From: Boswellia sacra
Lineage: Eukaryota > Streptophyta > Magnoliopsida > Sapindales > Burseraceae
NCBI GenBank assembly: GCA_013180625.2
Contig: SNVD02013908.1
Coordinates: 782,194-846,193, forward strand
Direction of reading: 5' to 3'
Length of the DNA stretch: 64,000 nt
This document shows positions 37,062 to 47,306 of the stretch, piece after piece. Each line of letters opens with the position of its first letter. Within the stretch, counting starts at the first letter, position 1. The notes under the pieces are model-generated. The model was not told where the DNA came from. It did not search any database and saw only the letters and a list, made by a program, of their open reading frames with translations. A program made the translations under genes and the position numbers.

Positions 37062-37483
37062 TGTAAGAATTATTTGGCCCACAAGACCATTAGGTCCATA
37101 TGATGATGTATTTATTAGGTTTAATACATGATTAATTAGATAAATCTTTATGTAATTATTTATTATTAATTAGAGTTTATAGTCAAGTAAACTACTTATT
37201 GAAGAAGTTATCCTATTTTGATGAAAAATAGAAATTACAATTAGATTAGAAAACCGGTCCTCTCTCTGTCGATAAAAGTTTAGAGTCATCACATAATTGT
37301 TTAAAGTTCTATCTATCTATTAAAAGTTAGATACAAAATTAAGGCTAAAAGGCAAAACTAATTTACCCTGGAAATCTAGCAATTCACTAATGGATCAAGG
37401 TACGCACAAATCATACAATATAGTATATGTTATTTAATTCATATATCAGATCATATATTTATATAATTATTGAATTATTAACA
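37062..37483 (+). repeat. 3' LTR of the copia element
   Basis: Starts TGTAAGAAT and ends ATTATTAACA. It aligns with 20065-20509. Native copy-B sequence resumes straight after it (GGCATGGAC at about 37488, matching 13192 in copy A). Confidence 0.83.
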
Positions 37484-38525
37484 ACATAGGCATGGACAAA
37501 AACTTATGATGGCTGTATAAAGGTTAGACTATCAATTCCTTCCTCTATTGATTCCACTTGAGTTTGTTTCTTAAGTCTCATTTATGGGGTGAATGGGTTG
37601 GTACCCATAACACACGTCATTTGTAGCATCTAAATTCTAAAATATAAAATCCCTTCCATCAATATGATTCCTAGATATAGGGTGTGTTTGGTGATGTTGT
37701 GCTGTAGAAAATTACTATAGAAAAGAACTGTAGAAAAAAACTGCTATTAGTTATGCTATCTAAAAAAAGTTTAGGGTGTTTGATAAATTAATATTTCAAA
37801 ATTACTGTGATGTTCAAAAGTTATGGTTATGTGTTTGATAAATTTGATTTTCAAATGCTAATTTTTAGTGCAACTATAAAAGTATACAAATTTTTTTAAA
37901 AGAAAATGTTATTAAAAATTAAATTTTAATTTACAATATTAAATATAAATACTAAATTATTATAAAAATAATTTTAAAATAAATATTTATTTATAAAAAT
38001 AAAATTAAAAATGCCTCGCCGAACTTCAGCCACTATTGGCAACTAGAAAATATTGAAGCAACGCGTTGGAGACACAGCCACTGCCTTTGAACTCGCCATT
38101 GATTGCCCTCCATGAATCTAGCAATATCTCATCCTTTTTAGCCGTCGTTCGATGGGATCAAACTGTTAAAATTTCGATGCTGAAACTTTAGCTATTCGAT
38201 CCTGTTAGTCGACGATTGGAAATGTTGAGATGTTGCTAGGGAGGGTTTAAGGGGTTGCGATTCAGGGGAGGAGAGAAAATTTTTCTCTCAATTAGGGTCA
38301 CCGGAGTTACTGTTTACTCCGGCCAATTTGCGAATCAGCCTTTCAAATCTATATATGTTGTAGATCGGGATATCCTGAGACAAATTTTCTTCTGGGTCGC
38401 CCTCAGTTTCCGGCAGAAAAACGGTTAAAATTGTAAAAAAAAAGGTTTCGGATTTCACTATTCATCGTCGACGGTGGGCGAGTGGGACGCCACCTTTGCC
38501 ATCATCGTGTTGGTCTTGACTCGAT

Positions 38526-38762
38526 CTACAAGTTTTCCTTCATCAGTACCATCAGATTCGCGCCGCAACACCTCCGTTCAAGGCTACAAAGTTTCGGATT
38601 TTTCACTATTCACCGCCGCCTGCCGCTGTCACCGGCGAGTGGCATCTCACCTCCATCAAATTCTTGTAGATCAGGCAACGTTCTACAAGTTTTCCTTCAT
38701 CAGCACCACCAGATTCGCGCCGCAATACCTCCGTTCAAGGCCTCAAAGTTTCGGATTTACTA
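38526..38762 (+). repeat. ~155-bp repeated module in the LINE 5' UTR
   Basis: About 81 bp at 38526-38606 recur at 38681-38761 with few changes. The block runs from CTACAAGTTTTCCTTCATCA through CAGATTCGCGCCGCAA to CAAAGTTTCGGATTT. A third, weaker relative lies near 38836-38920. Repeated 5'-UTR modules are common in plant L1-type LINEs. Confidence 0.75.
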
Positions 38763-39156
38763 TTCACCGTCACATCTCAACGAAAAACAGCGAGTTGTAT
38801 CTCACCTTTGCCACCATCTAGTAGATCGGGCAACACTGACCAACTTTTTCTTCTTGGCCGTCATCTGATTCCAACCAGAAACCCCTCAAATCGCCGCTTC
38901 TTCAATTCGGATTTTACTGTTCACCGCGGTGGTTACTATTCATTAACCGGAGACACTGTTCATAAGCCCCACCCAGATTGTTCTTCAGGTTATTTCATGC
39001 AGCTTTGCCTCTTGGTCGATTTCCTGATTCCTTGTGGATTATCGTTTTTAAAGAGGTGACGACGACTTTGGAAGCCAAGCCGCTTCGGTGCCTGGTTTGC
39101 TTTCGTTTTTCCATCTCTTTTTTATGAGTTTGCATTGTATTTGATTTGTAATTCAC

Positions 39157-40296
39157 TTGATGGATCCATCCAAGACAACTGCTGGCTCTTGGGCTGATAA
39201 AATCAAGATCACTGATTCGAGTACCCGATGCAAATTGAGTCCGGTTACTCCTAAGAAACCGGGTACAATCCTTGAGATTCCAGATGAGATTGTCGACGAG
39301 AATTTAGTCGAATGGCGTAGATGTCTTGTTGGTTTCTTTCCGGGATATGTGATGCCCTTCCATGCTGCACATTCGATGGCGATGCGTGCATGGAAATCTA
39401 GTGGTCTTGAGGACGTCCGTTCCACGGATAAGGGATTTCTTATCTTCCGTTTTAGAACTGAGGATGAGGTACATGCAATCATTGCTCGCGGTCCTTGGAT
39501 GTTTGGAGGTAAATTCATTTACCTGCAGCCATGGCATCCGCATCTGGATTTCAATCTTACAGCATTCTGGACACTACCAGTTTGGATCCGTTTGTATGGC
39601 CTGCCGTTTCCTTTGTGGACAGCCAAAGGCCTTAGTATTATCTCCAGCATGGTTGGAGAACCTCAATCTTGTAATAAGGCGACTTCTAATCTATCTAGAT
39701 TGGAGTATGCGAGGGTTTGTGTTCTTATTGATGCAAGACGCCCTCGAGTTAAGAACTTTGAGTTCAGGTGCAAACTCTCTCCAAAGCCCATTGAAATTCA
39801 AGTTGAATATGAGTGGACTCCAAAATATTGCCCCAAATGTTGCCAGTTTGGTCATCGTTGTCCAGAACCGGTAAAGACTTCAAGTCCAGATAAGAATGAG
39901 GCTAGCACCTCTAATAGTGCCCATTTGAGAAAAGAAAATGATGTGACCAAGGTCACTGATTGCACCAAAATAGTTACTATTTCAGAAATTTCTGCAGTGC
40001 AAGTTGAGCCTCCGAAGGCTACTACAGTTCCGAGTGCAGAGTCAGTTTCAGATTCTGATTCTCCATCTCCTTTTACGACTGACGAGGGTAGACTTTTGAG
40101 CACTATCAAGTGTTCTACAAATCGTGAGGCATCTATTTCCTCAGGGTGGATACCTCCTGAGTCTTCTCCCACTCGTTTTGAGCCTTTAAATGGGCTTAGT
40201 GAGGATGATCAATCTGATAGGATTGACCATACTCATTCGGACACCCCAGCTACCCCGGTAAAGAAGGGTAAGAAGAAGAAAAACAAGAAGGGTTAA
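39157..40296 (+). CDS. LINE ORF1-like protein: DUF4283 and degenerate zinc knuckle
   Basis: Single uninterrupted frame of 379 residues. Residues about 45-180 carry the DUF4283 pattern (WRRCLVGFFPGYVMPFHAA; GFLIFRFRTEDEVHAIIARGPW; PVWIRLYGLPFPLW). This is followed by the usual partner, a zf-CCHC_4 knuckle at about 228-237: CPKCCQFGHRC has only one residue between His and the last Cys instead of about four, so it is probably unable to bind zinc normally. The C-terminal third is Ser/Glu/Pro-rich and ends in a lysine tract (KKGKKKKNKKG), plausible for nucleic-acid binding. DUF4283 proteins are the nucleic-acid-binding ORF1 of plant LINEs. The start at 39157 is chosen because the DUF-N-terminal MDPSKTTAGSWADKIK pattern begins there. 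Whether it is expressed is unknown. Confidence 0.8.
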   Translation: MMDPSKTTAGSWADKIKITDSSTRCKLSPVTPKKPGTILEIPDEIVDENLVEWRRCLVGFFPGYVMPFHAAHSMAMRAWKSSGLEDVRSTDKGFLIFRFRTEDEVHAIIARGPWMFGGKFIYLQPWHPHLDFNLTAFWTLPVWIRLYGLPFPLWTAKGLSIISSMVGEPQSCNKATSNLSRLEYARVCVLIDARRPRVKNFEFRCKLSPKPIEIQVEYEWTPKYCPKCCQFGHRCPEPVKTSSPDKNEASTSNSAHLRKENDVTKVTDCTKIVTISEISAVQVEPPKATTVPSAESVSDSDSPSPFTTDEGRLLSTIKCSTNREASISSGWIPPESSPTRFEPLNGLSEDDQSDRIDHTHSDTPATPVKKGKKKKNKKG

Positions 40297-41646
40297 AGCT
40301 CTTGTATTTTTATGTTTTAGACCGTTTGTGATCATTTCTCTTCTATGTTGTTAAGGCCGTTTGTGGCTTTTTTACTTTGTTTTAGACTGCTTGTGGCCTT
40401 CATTTTCTATCTTTTTGTTGGATTATATGTTTGGACTTTACGTCCTTTTGTAATTCTTGGGGTATGCCCCTCGGATTTTTGTACATTATAACTTTTTTGG
40501 ATTTATATTACTAAGTAACTTTTCCAAAAAAAATGCTAGATTCAGGGAGGGCTGCTGACGACGAGTCCAGAGATGATGGAGGTATCATTGGATGCATCAT
40601 AATTCCAGTGCCAGTGACGATGATGTGAAATTCTGGCAACTAAGCTGCTGACTGACGTCTGACAAATTTTTATTTTGTAAAAAATTATTTCAAAAAATTA
40701 TTTTAAATAAGTTAGATTTTTTAATTTATTAAATAAATATTTAAATTTTTAATAAATAATGATATTTTTTGATTTATATTATTTTATAGGAATAAATTTA
40801 ATATGTTGCTTAATTCAAATTTTAACTTTTTTAAAGCAATTTTAAAAAGTTGCTATTTACTTATGGTTGGCAACTTTAGTTACTTGTAAAAGCTATTTTT
40901 GATGATGTTACTAAACACTAAAACTGCTGTGACTATGAAAAAAAGTGGGTTTTAGTCGTTGAACCGCGGGCCCAACGAGCTCATAATTATAGTCAACTTA
41001 GACCAGGCAGTTAAAAGCACGCTAGAATACCATATTGATTCTTTTAAGGCTTTGCTTTTTCTTCTGTTTCCATTCTCCTATAAAGATTCCATGCCACATT
41101 TCGAGGCATATTATTGCTTTATGACTTGGTGCAAAGTTCTCAATATTTTGACTATTTTACCTGATTACTCGCATTATATGTAGTGTAACCGATCTTATCA
41201 GTCATCGTATAAATTGCATTAGGTTTCTACGATCTATACTTGCCACGTGGTGACTCCAAGACCAAGTAGTGAAAGACATGAGAAAATCTATTGTCGAACA
41301 AATATATGTCCAATCGTGAGATCTCATTGTAGGATAGTTTTTTCCTTGAAGACAATGATAGCAGATGTGCAAGTTGAGAACAATGGCTTGATGCTACTTG
41401 GCAATATTGTTTCAATTGTTGATTCCCATCATTGAATGAATAATTAAGAACCACATTGGTGATTGGAAATGACTTTTTATTTTTGTTCAGGTTGAAAAGG
41501 TACTAGAAAAAAGATGAAAATATTATGGGTCAACAGTATTGGTACTGTAGACTTGGTACAACGGCAAGTCAACTGGAATCCAGAGGAGGCCAGTCTCGAC
41601 TGATGATATTACAATCTATGTCTCGACTAATGATATTACAATCTAT

Positions 41647-44036
41647 CTAAAGTTTGATATAGCCATTGTTGATCATCCACTCAAGACTCCAATGATTGTT
41701 TACATTCCTAAGAGTCCAATAAGCCCAACCAAAAGTTGCTCTTCCATACACCTCTAATTGGGCCTTGGCAAATCTTCTGTAATCCTCTTTTGTTGCTCCT
41801 GAAACTTGCCACTCGGCCACCCATTCCCCTGAAATCATAGAACTCGTCTAAATAAGCAGAGATACTATAGGTAACAATGAATTCATATTTGCAAATGAGA
41901 AGGCTAGGGACTTACCAACAAAAGTGAGAGGTCCATTTGATGTGGTGATCGTATTCAACTGTGCGCTCCTATTTGTGTAGATGAAATCTATGTTTTGTTG
42001 CACAGTCATGCTATCAAATAAATCAACGAACAGATTGTAATAATGAACATCAATCACAGTTCCGCTTAAGCCACTTGTTAGAGGGAATAGCTCTGTAGGA
42101 TCCATTGGTCCCAGCCGGTTTGACATCACCACGTAAGCCGTGGAAGAGTGTTTGCGGACGGCATCATAACCAGCCTTATAATACTTTTTCACGATATCAA
42201 GAGACACTCCTGGTGAAAGGGGCTCGTTGATAAGCTCAACTGCATAAAGGCTTGGACTCTTTGCATACCTAAATGCGAGAATTGGTAAATTTGGAAGGAG
42301 CCAGTTACAGTTAGTAGTTTGTACTTAAAATTATTTACAATTTCAGGGAATCAACATGCAATGCAATAGACTTGATAATTAAATTTAACCTTGCAGTCAA
42401 GAAGTCTATAACAGCAACTGTCTCTTGTATATTTTCATCTGTCAAGCCCCACTGTTGAGAGCCATCTCTGGAAGAGCTATGTTCCCAACCATTTTGTGAG
42501 CCAGGTGCTGCATGTAGATCAATTATGACCTTCACCCCGTACTTTCTGTAAGACAGAACACAAGAAGATATGATTTTTGTCTGTTATTGACCAAATTTGA
42601 CGCTTTTGGGAAGCGGTAGAAATTATTTTTTGTACTTACTGTGCCCAGGTGAAGGCATTGTCTAACGCTTGCAAGGACCCTCCAACATAAGGCAAAGGAG
42701 GTGTTGGATCTCTTGCTATCCACCAACCAACAGGAATTCTCACAGCATTTAGTCCATGGTTTGCTATGAACTTGAAATCATTTTCCACTATGAATGTGCT
42801 CCAATGCTCCTGATATACATACCAATATTTAAGCAACAACTTCGGATGATGAAGCAAAAAGGAGTAACTTGTTTTTTTTGTGGAAGTTTTGGCATTTAAG
42901 AAAATAAAAAAGGGAGTCATGGCATGATAGTACTGTAAGGTGTCCTTACTCTCATGACTTGTGGAGCTCTGTTTGGTCCATAACCATTGGTCACTTGAAA
43001 CTCTCCTTGCATCCTTCCAGAAACAGACATCACAAATACTGACGGATCATCATCACCCCATCCATTGCCCCCGGCATGGTCTGCTGTCACCAGTTCCTCT
43101 GTTTTGACCTGAAAATTTATGTTATCCGGAAGTTGCTTGACACCATTAACTAAATAAGTGGCGCTATTTATCTGTATATTCTATGTAACAAGTAGCTTGA
43201 CTCGAGAAAAATCCTGGCCCAATTGAGATTTACAAGGAAACATAAAACAAAGTATATACTTTACCATTTGAAATATTTTGTCTGCATCTCTAGTACTACA
43301 AAGGACAAAAATTTTCAGAGATGAACACAAGAAAATTGTAAATCACCTGTAAGAAGAGTCCATTAGGTGCTTTGATTCGAATCTTGTTCGAATCATCAGG
43401 GTTCCTGACTATCTCAAACTTCTCCGAGCTACCGGGTGTGCTCGATACAGCTAACACATCAATCCCATTCCCATTGGTGTCAAGTCCCACGAATTGATTG
43501 TTAAAGACTCTAAAATTGAAAGTGGTCTCATTGATCCTCCAAAGCTACAATAAAAAATAAGAACAAACGATAAATATGTATCAGTGAACTTGCGTAGTTA
43601 CCTACTGTTACATATAACAAGTAAAAGCATGTTAAACATATTACTCTAAATGTTTCCCAGCCTGAGGCGGATGTCCTGTTCGCAACTATGATGGTACCTC
43701 CACCTGTCTCAGCGCATAGATATTTCCCAACTGTTACCGATTTAAACTGAAGTTGTGTCCCATCCTGACAGGCAAAAACATGAAAGTTAACTGCTTAATG
43801 AAAGAATGATAGAAAGGAACTAAGTTGAATATATCTAATAGCATTAGGCAAACCAGAAAGTCCTTGTTGGTGATGCCATCAAAGAGAGAAGGTTTAATCC
43901 ATCCTTCTGTGACCAGCCAGCCTCCAAGATTAACTGCTTTAATTTTAAAAGTTGGGTTTGTCCTGCCATAAGCAAATGATAACATAAATGATAAGAAACA
44001 TATACTTAGTAGCTGCCTTGTTAAGTATGTAGACAT
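41647..44036 (-). CDS. GH5 glucan 1,3-beta-glucosidase (plant type), eight exons, intact
   Basis: Exons on the minus strand: 44036-43854, 43764-43645, 43544-43347, 43108-42950, 42809-42640, 42545-42390, 42268-41916, 41828-41647. All introns are GT-AG and phases join, giving 506 residues. A signal peptide (MSTYLTRQLLSICFLSFM..) is followed by NLGGWLVTEGWIKPSLFDG, an N-terminal fascin/beta-trefoil-like region (about 60-190), then the GH5 barrel with NHGLNAVRIPVGWW and DLHAAPGSQNGWEHS. Likely acid/base is Glu344 in ELINEP; likely nucleophile is Glu448 in FVGEW, whose codon context crosses the last intron. The family hydrolyses beta-1,3 (or beta-1,4) glucosidic bonds in the cell wall or apoplast; exact substrate is not readable. 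An in-frame ATG at 44060 exists, but the TATA box at 44086-44095 makes 44036 the better start. The broken tandem partner is at 13866-16078. Confidence 0.93.
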
Positions 44037-44085
44037 TTTGATTTGTATTTTTGTTTCCAATGCCGGCTTCTGTATGTTTTATCAC

Positions 44086-44095
44086 AATTTATATG
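44086..44095 (-). promoter_or_regulatory. TATA box of the intact GH5 gene
   Basis: Reads CATATAAATT on the gene strand, 50-60 bp upstream of the ATG at 44036. The dead copy keeps a TATA-like string at the matching place (16124-16129). Confidence 0.55.
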
Positions 44096-44700
44096 CATGC
44101 AAGGAGTTGAAAGAAAGCTCGAGTCAGACGTCGAAAATTAACAACTTTGACCAATTAGAAGCGTTGAAAATTCGTTTCTAAATAGATCTTGTCTTGATAG
44201 AATCTCTAGAAATTAGCACCATATATTTTTCATTCATTTAATATATGTGTAGGCTAGATTAAGAGTTAGCTGTCAACTGTAGCTTAATCTTTGATTATTC
44301 CGCGATGCCAGTGGGAGACAGTCAATAGTTATCAGCTCTAATTAATTGAGTTTGTCCAATACCCTAGGAGCACATGATACTTACGCCCTTCTCTTCGTTT
44401 TATTTCTGTCTAGAACAAAAATGCCCATCATAAACTCCAAAACAAAATGACTAGAGCACATCCAAGTCTACTTTGGGTTTGTCCTATTTTTTAAGTAACA
44501 CACGGTAGCCATAAACGTTTCTGTTAATAATTTCTTTAAAGAGTATACTCAATATATAGTATAAAAGAAGAAAATTTAGGATACATTCGTTATATTATAT
44601 TATCATATTATATGGTATTTCAATCCAGTCAATCATAATTTAACATCTCCTATATATAGGTCATGTAATTTACTGTCATAACTGACCTGCGTGGGAGTGA

Positions 44701-46213
44701 AAACCTTGGGCGATGGTTGCCACCCAGTTTCAGTGTCATAAGTTTCTAACCTTATCAACAAAATAGCAAGCAAGCCGCAATACCTGAAGATTACTTGGTA
44801 GTTAAAGACCATAGACAAATAAGAAGTGGAAGTACACAAACTTTGAAGGAAATGGAACATTCTAAGAATAATATATTGATGAAAGCTGGTGTAATTGTTC
44901 ATGAGCTTAATTTGTCATGGTTTGTATTCTATGGACTTCGTCAAATGCTGAAATTCATCACAACTCATAAATACTGCCGGCGGATACGCTCAATAGGTAG
45001 AACAATATATATGTAGAAATGCATACAGAAATATGAGGCTTAGTTGACCATAACACAAGATAGGAGTTGTAACAACTTTGTTTTAAAATATATAAGAAAA
45101 GAAATCACTAACAAGACAATGGATATGTAACTAGACACTCAAAAAGGGGAAAACTCAAATGGATGGGATGGAGTCCTGGTGCTAATTAGTGGAGAATTCC
45201 CAGTGGCAACACCACTTTGTTTATTGTGGGATAAGATAAACTCTCCGCGGCCGCGGCTGCGCCTAGTGGAGTAGATGATCATCAATTACCATTTTCGCTT
45301 TGATGCTAACTAGACTATTATTTATTTCAGTCAATTGGGTGTGGGAAGAGTAGAAATTTTTTTTTAATATGAGAATATATTGTTTGAAAGTAATTAAAAT
45401 GTTTTTTAAAGAGTAGTGATAAACTTATAACATTTATACAATCCAAACCCTATAGATGCGATAATTTATATAGCAAAAATTCACTGGAGGAAAGAACAAA
45501 AGTTATATTTCTAATAGGATTTTATCACGTAAATTATCACATTATGTTGTAAAGTTTTTAAATTGTATAAAAATTGTAAATCTAATATTAGCACTATTCC
45601 TTAAAATGCTTTAACTTTATACAGATACGAAATAGAACGTGCAAAAAATATATTATTAGACTTTTTTAGGTTGACATTAGCATTCAACCAGTAATTGAGA
45701 CGTTTTGTGTGTCAGAGTAGACTTGATAAATGCTGCCGTGAAAACGCAAAAGGCAAATGGTTGACTGGAAAGGCGAGTTGACAAAAAATTTGGGGAAGTT
45801 CCGCCTTCGAATGCGGTTGACACCGACGGTCTTCACTTCCCTGTACATCACCGCCAGCAATGAATGAAACTGTCCACTGATGACAATGTAGAGTAGAATA
45901 AGCTCGTTAATACTTATCAATAGGGTAGCCATTTAAATCCTAATACATAACACAGTCTACCATATATATATTCTACACTTAGCGATGACAGAAGGTCCTG
46001 CCTCTATTGGAGCAGAGACGATATTTTTTTCGTGGTAGCGTGAGGACAAGGCATAAATTATATCCCCACATTAGAGTTTCGAGTTGATAGGTTTAATACT
46101 AATATCTGCACATACCATGTTACAGACGACTGTCCATCTATTCAAATCCAAGGATTAATCAAAAGAGGTTAAAAGGTGATTTTATTTGCCTAACTTAGCA
46201 ATTCTTCACACCC
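44701..46213. other. Intergenic DNA after the duplication
   Basis: Similarity to copy A ends near 44690. No gene is supported; short frames lack domains. A near-perfect GC palindrome (CCGCGGCCGCGG) sits at about 45245-45256 in an AT-rich setting. Confidence 0.5.
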
Positions 46214-46216
46214 TTA

Positions 46217-47303
46217 GGCTGTGTTCAGTTGGGTATCAAAGGAAAGTTTTGCATTGTTCGGTTTGAGTAAAAGAGGATGGAAAAATTATTCTCAACAATC
46301 TTATTTTATTAAACTTTGCTAATCTAGTTTCCACTCAAGATTGGGAGGAAAGTTGGCTTCCTGAGGAAAAGCTATATTACGTTACTGAATTAACGTTACA
46401 TATTTTTCTAAGTTCTAAAATAACCTTACTCAAATAATTTATTAAATAATTTTACAATTAATTATAAATAGCTATAATAGTTATATAATATTTTATTTAA
46501 ATTATTTTTATTGAAATTTTCTTATATAAATAATTACTTAAACTAATTAGTAAATTATAAACAATAAAAAATCAAAATCAAAATAATTACAGATCACCAT
46601 CTCCTTCCGGTGCTGTCATTGTCTGCGCGTTGTTGTCCCCATCGGCACTGTGAAGATCATAAAGTGGCGATCTATCAGGTCCAGTAGGTTTCATCGGCTT
46701 TATGTCCGTCGTTTTCCAAGTAGACAACTCGATTTGCAGCGAGTTGGAGAAGGATTAGTCGCGTGCAGCAATTTCGCTCCTCCTACATCGACGATATTTG
46801 CAGGGAAAGATAGATCATCAAACGGAGATATCCATGGCATCCGCGGTGACGATATAGGGGAACTTCATAATTGGTCGTTGGCGATGAACAACTATCGACT
46901 AACTATTTTCAAATTTTTTATTTTTAATAAAAAATTATTTATTTTAGAAAAATCTATATTATTTTTTATATCATCTATTTATTGAAAAATATAATTTTTA
47001 AGTATTTTTAAAAATATTTATATTAATTTAATAAATAAATTATCAAATTATTTTAATAGATATTTGACTTTTATCATAAAAATAGATTAAGTTACAAAAT
47101 TTTATTCTATAATAAATATCAAATTTTTAAATATAGGGATATTTTTATCTAATTAATTTATAAATTATTCCTTTCTCTAATGATTCCTAAGTAAAACCAA
47201 ACAAAGGAAAAATTTTACACATCTCTTCTTTTTCCCCACTTTTGTCCTCTCGCCCCACTTTTCCTTTCCTACCTTCCTTCCTTTCCACAAACCCAACATC
47301 CTC
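46217..47303. mobile_element. Tourist/Harbinger-like TIR element, 1.09 kb, TTA target site
   Basis: Bounded by TTA at 46214-46216 and 47304-47306, the target preference of PIF/Harbinger elements. The left end GGCTGTGTTCAGTTGGGT and the right end, on the other strand, GAGGATGTTGGGTTTGT are imperfect inverted repeats, followed by AAAGGAAAG and GGAAAGGAAGG respectively. AT-rich arms enclose a GC-richer core (about 46595-46890) that looks like captured sequence but is not recognised. No transposase. Confidence 0.65.
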
Positions 47304-47306
47304 TTA

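Larger units (their letters stand above)
20065..37483 (+). mobile_element. Ty1/copia LTR retrotransposon, 17.4 kb with nested insertions
   Basis: Plus-strand element with two related LTRs (20065-20509 and 37062-37483), a primer-binding site just after the 5' LTR and a polypurine tract AAGCGGGAGA (37051-37060) before the 3' LTR. Domain order on the plus strand is protease, integrase, reverse transcriptase, RNase H, which is the copia order. The LTRs have diverged by many substitutions plus indels and the coding region is full of stops, so the insertion is old. Nested inside are a hAT (20784-23542) carrying a MULE and another hAT, a minus-strand Ty3/gypsy remnant (about 26.3-31.1 kb) and a hAT (31104-32007). 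No clean target-site duplication was found. Confidence 0.85.
38272..40533 (+). mobile_element. LINE-type retroposon carrying only ORF1, with target-site duplication and poly(A)
   Basis: Unit of 2.26 kb ending in a short poly(A) (40526-40533). Directly after the tail, 40534-40550 repeats 38256-38271 with two small indels (TGC..GATTCAGGG..AGG), which looks like a LINE target-site duplication. The 5' UTR (38272-39156) contains repeated modules; one ORF with DUF4283 follows, and then a U-rich 3' UTR. No reverse transcriptase/endonuclease ORF2 is present, so it would need a partner LINE to move. Confidence 0.75.
37680..40982. mobile_element. TIR transposon (Tourist/Harbinger-like ends) hosting a LINE
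   Basis: Comparison with copy A places an insertion between CCTAGATATA (37670-37679) and ATAATTATAG (40983 onward); copy A reads across near 13380. The left end begins GGGTGTGTTTGG; the right end on the other strand begins GAGCTCGTTGGG, only partly similar. ATA on both sides is a possible 3-bp TSD. AT-rich arms flank a moderately GC-rich core (about 38012-38271 and 40534-40660), the same plan as the 46217-47303 element. Superfamily is a guess; that it is an insertion is well supported. Confidence 0.65.
16700..44700. repeat. Tandem segmental duplication, copy B (expanded by transposons)
   Basis: Second copy of the ~4.1-kb unit, directly adjacent to copy A and in the same orientation. It is spread over 28 kb because at least four insertion blocks separate its parts: 16969-19327 (hAT), 19520-20021 (hAT MITE), 20065-37483 (Ty1/copia with its nests) and 37680-40982 (TIR element with LINE). 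Remaining native pieces are about 16700-16968, 19328-19519, 37484-37679 and 40983-44700. About 155 bp of copy A (13030-13185) has no counterpart next to the copia insertion and was probably lost there. A ~100-bp copy-B-only piece, with a 27-bp internal duplication, lies near 41522-41640. Confidence 0.85.

Noticed and set aside
39153..39518. Minus-strand frame of 121 codons opposite the DUF4283 ORF
   Set aside because: Shadow of the plus-strand ORF, which has clear domain matches.
41537..41600. Possible tRNA-like insertion unique to copy B
   Set aside because: Looked at because of a tRNA-like GGTACAACGG phrase, but no stems pair and it contains a simple 27-bp duplication.
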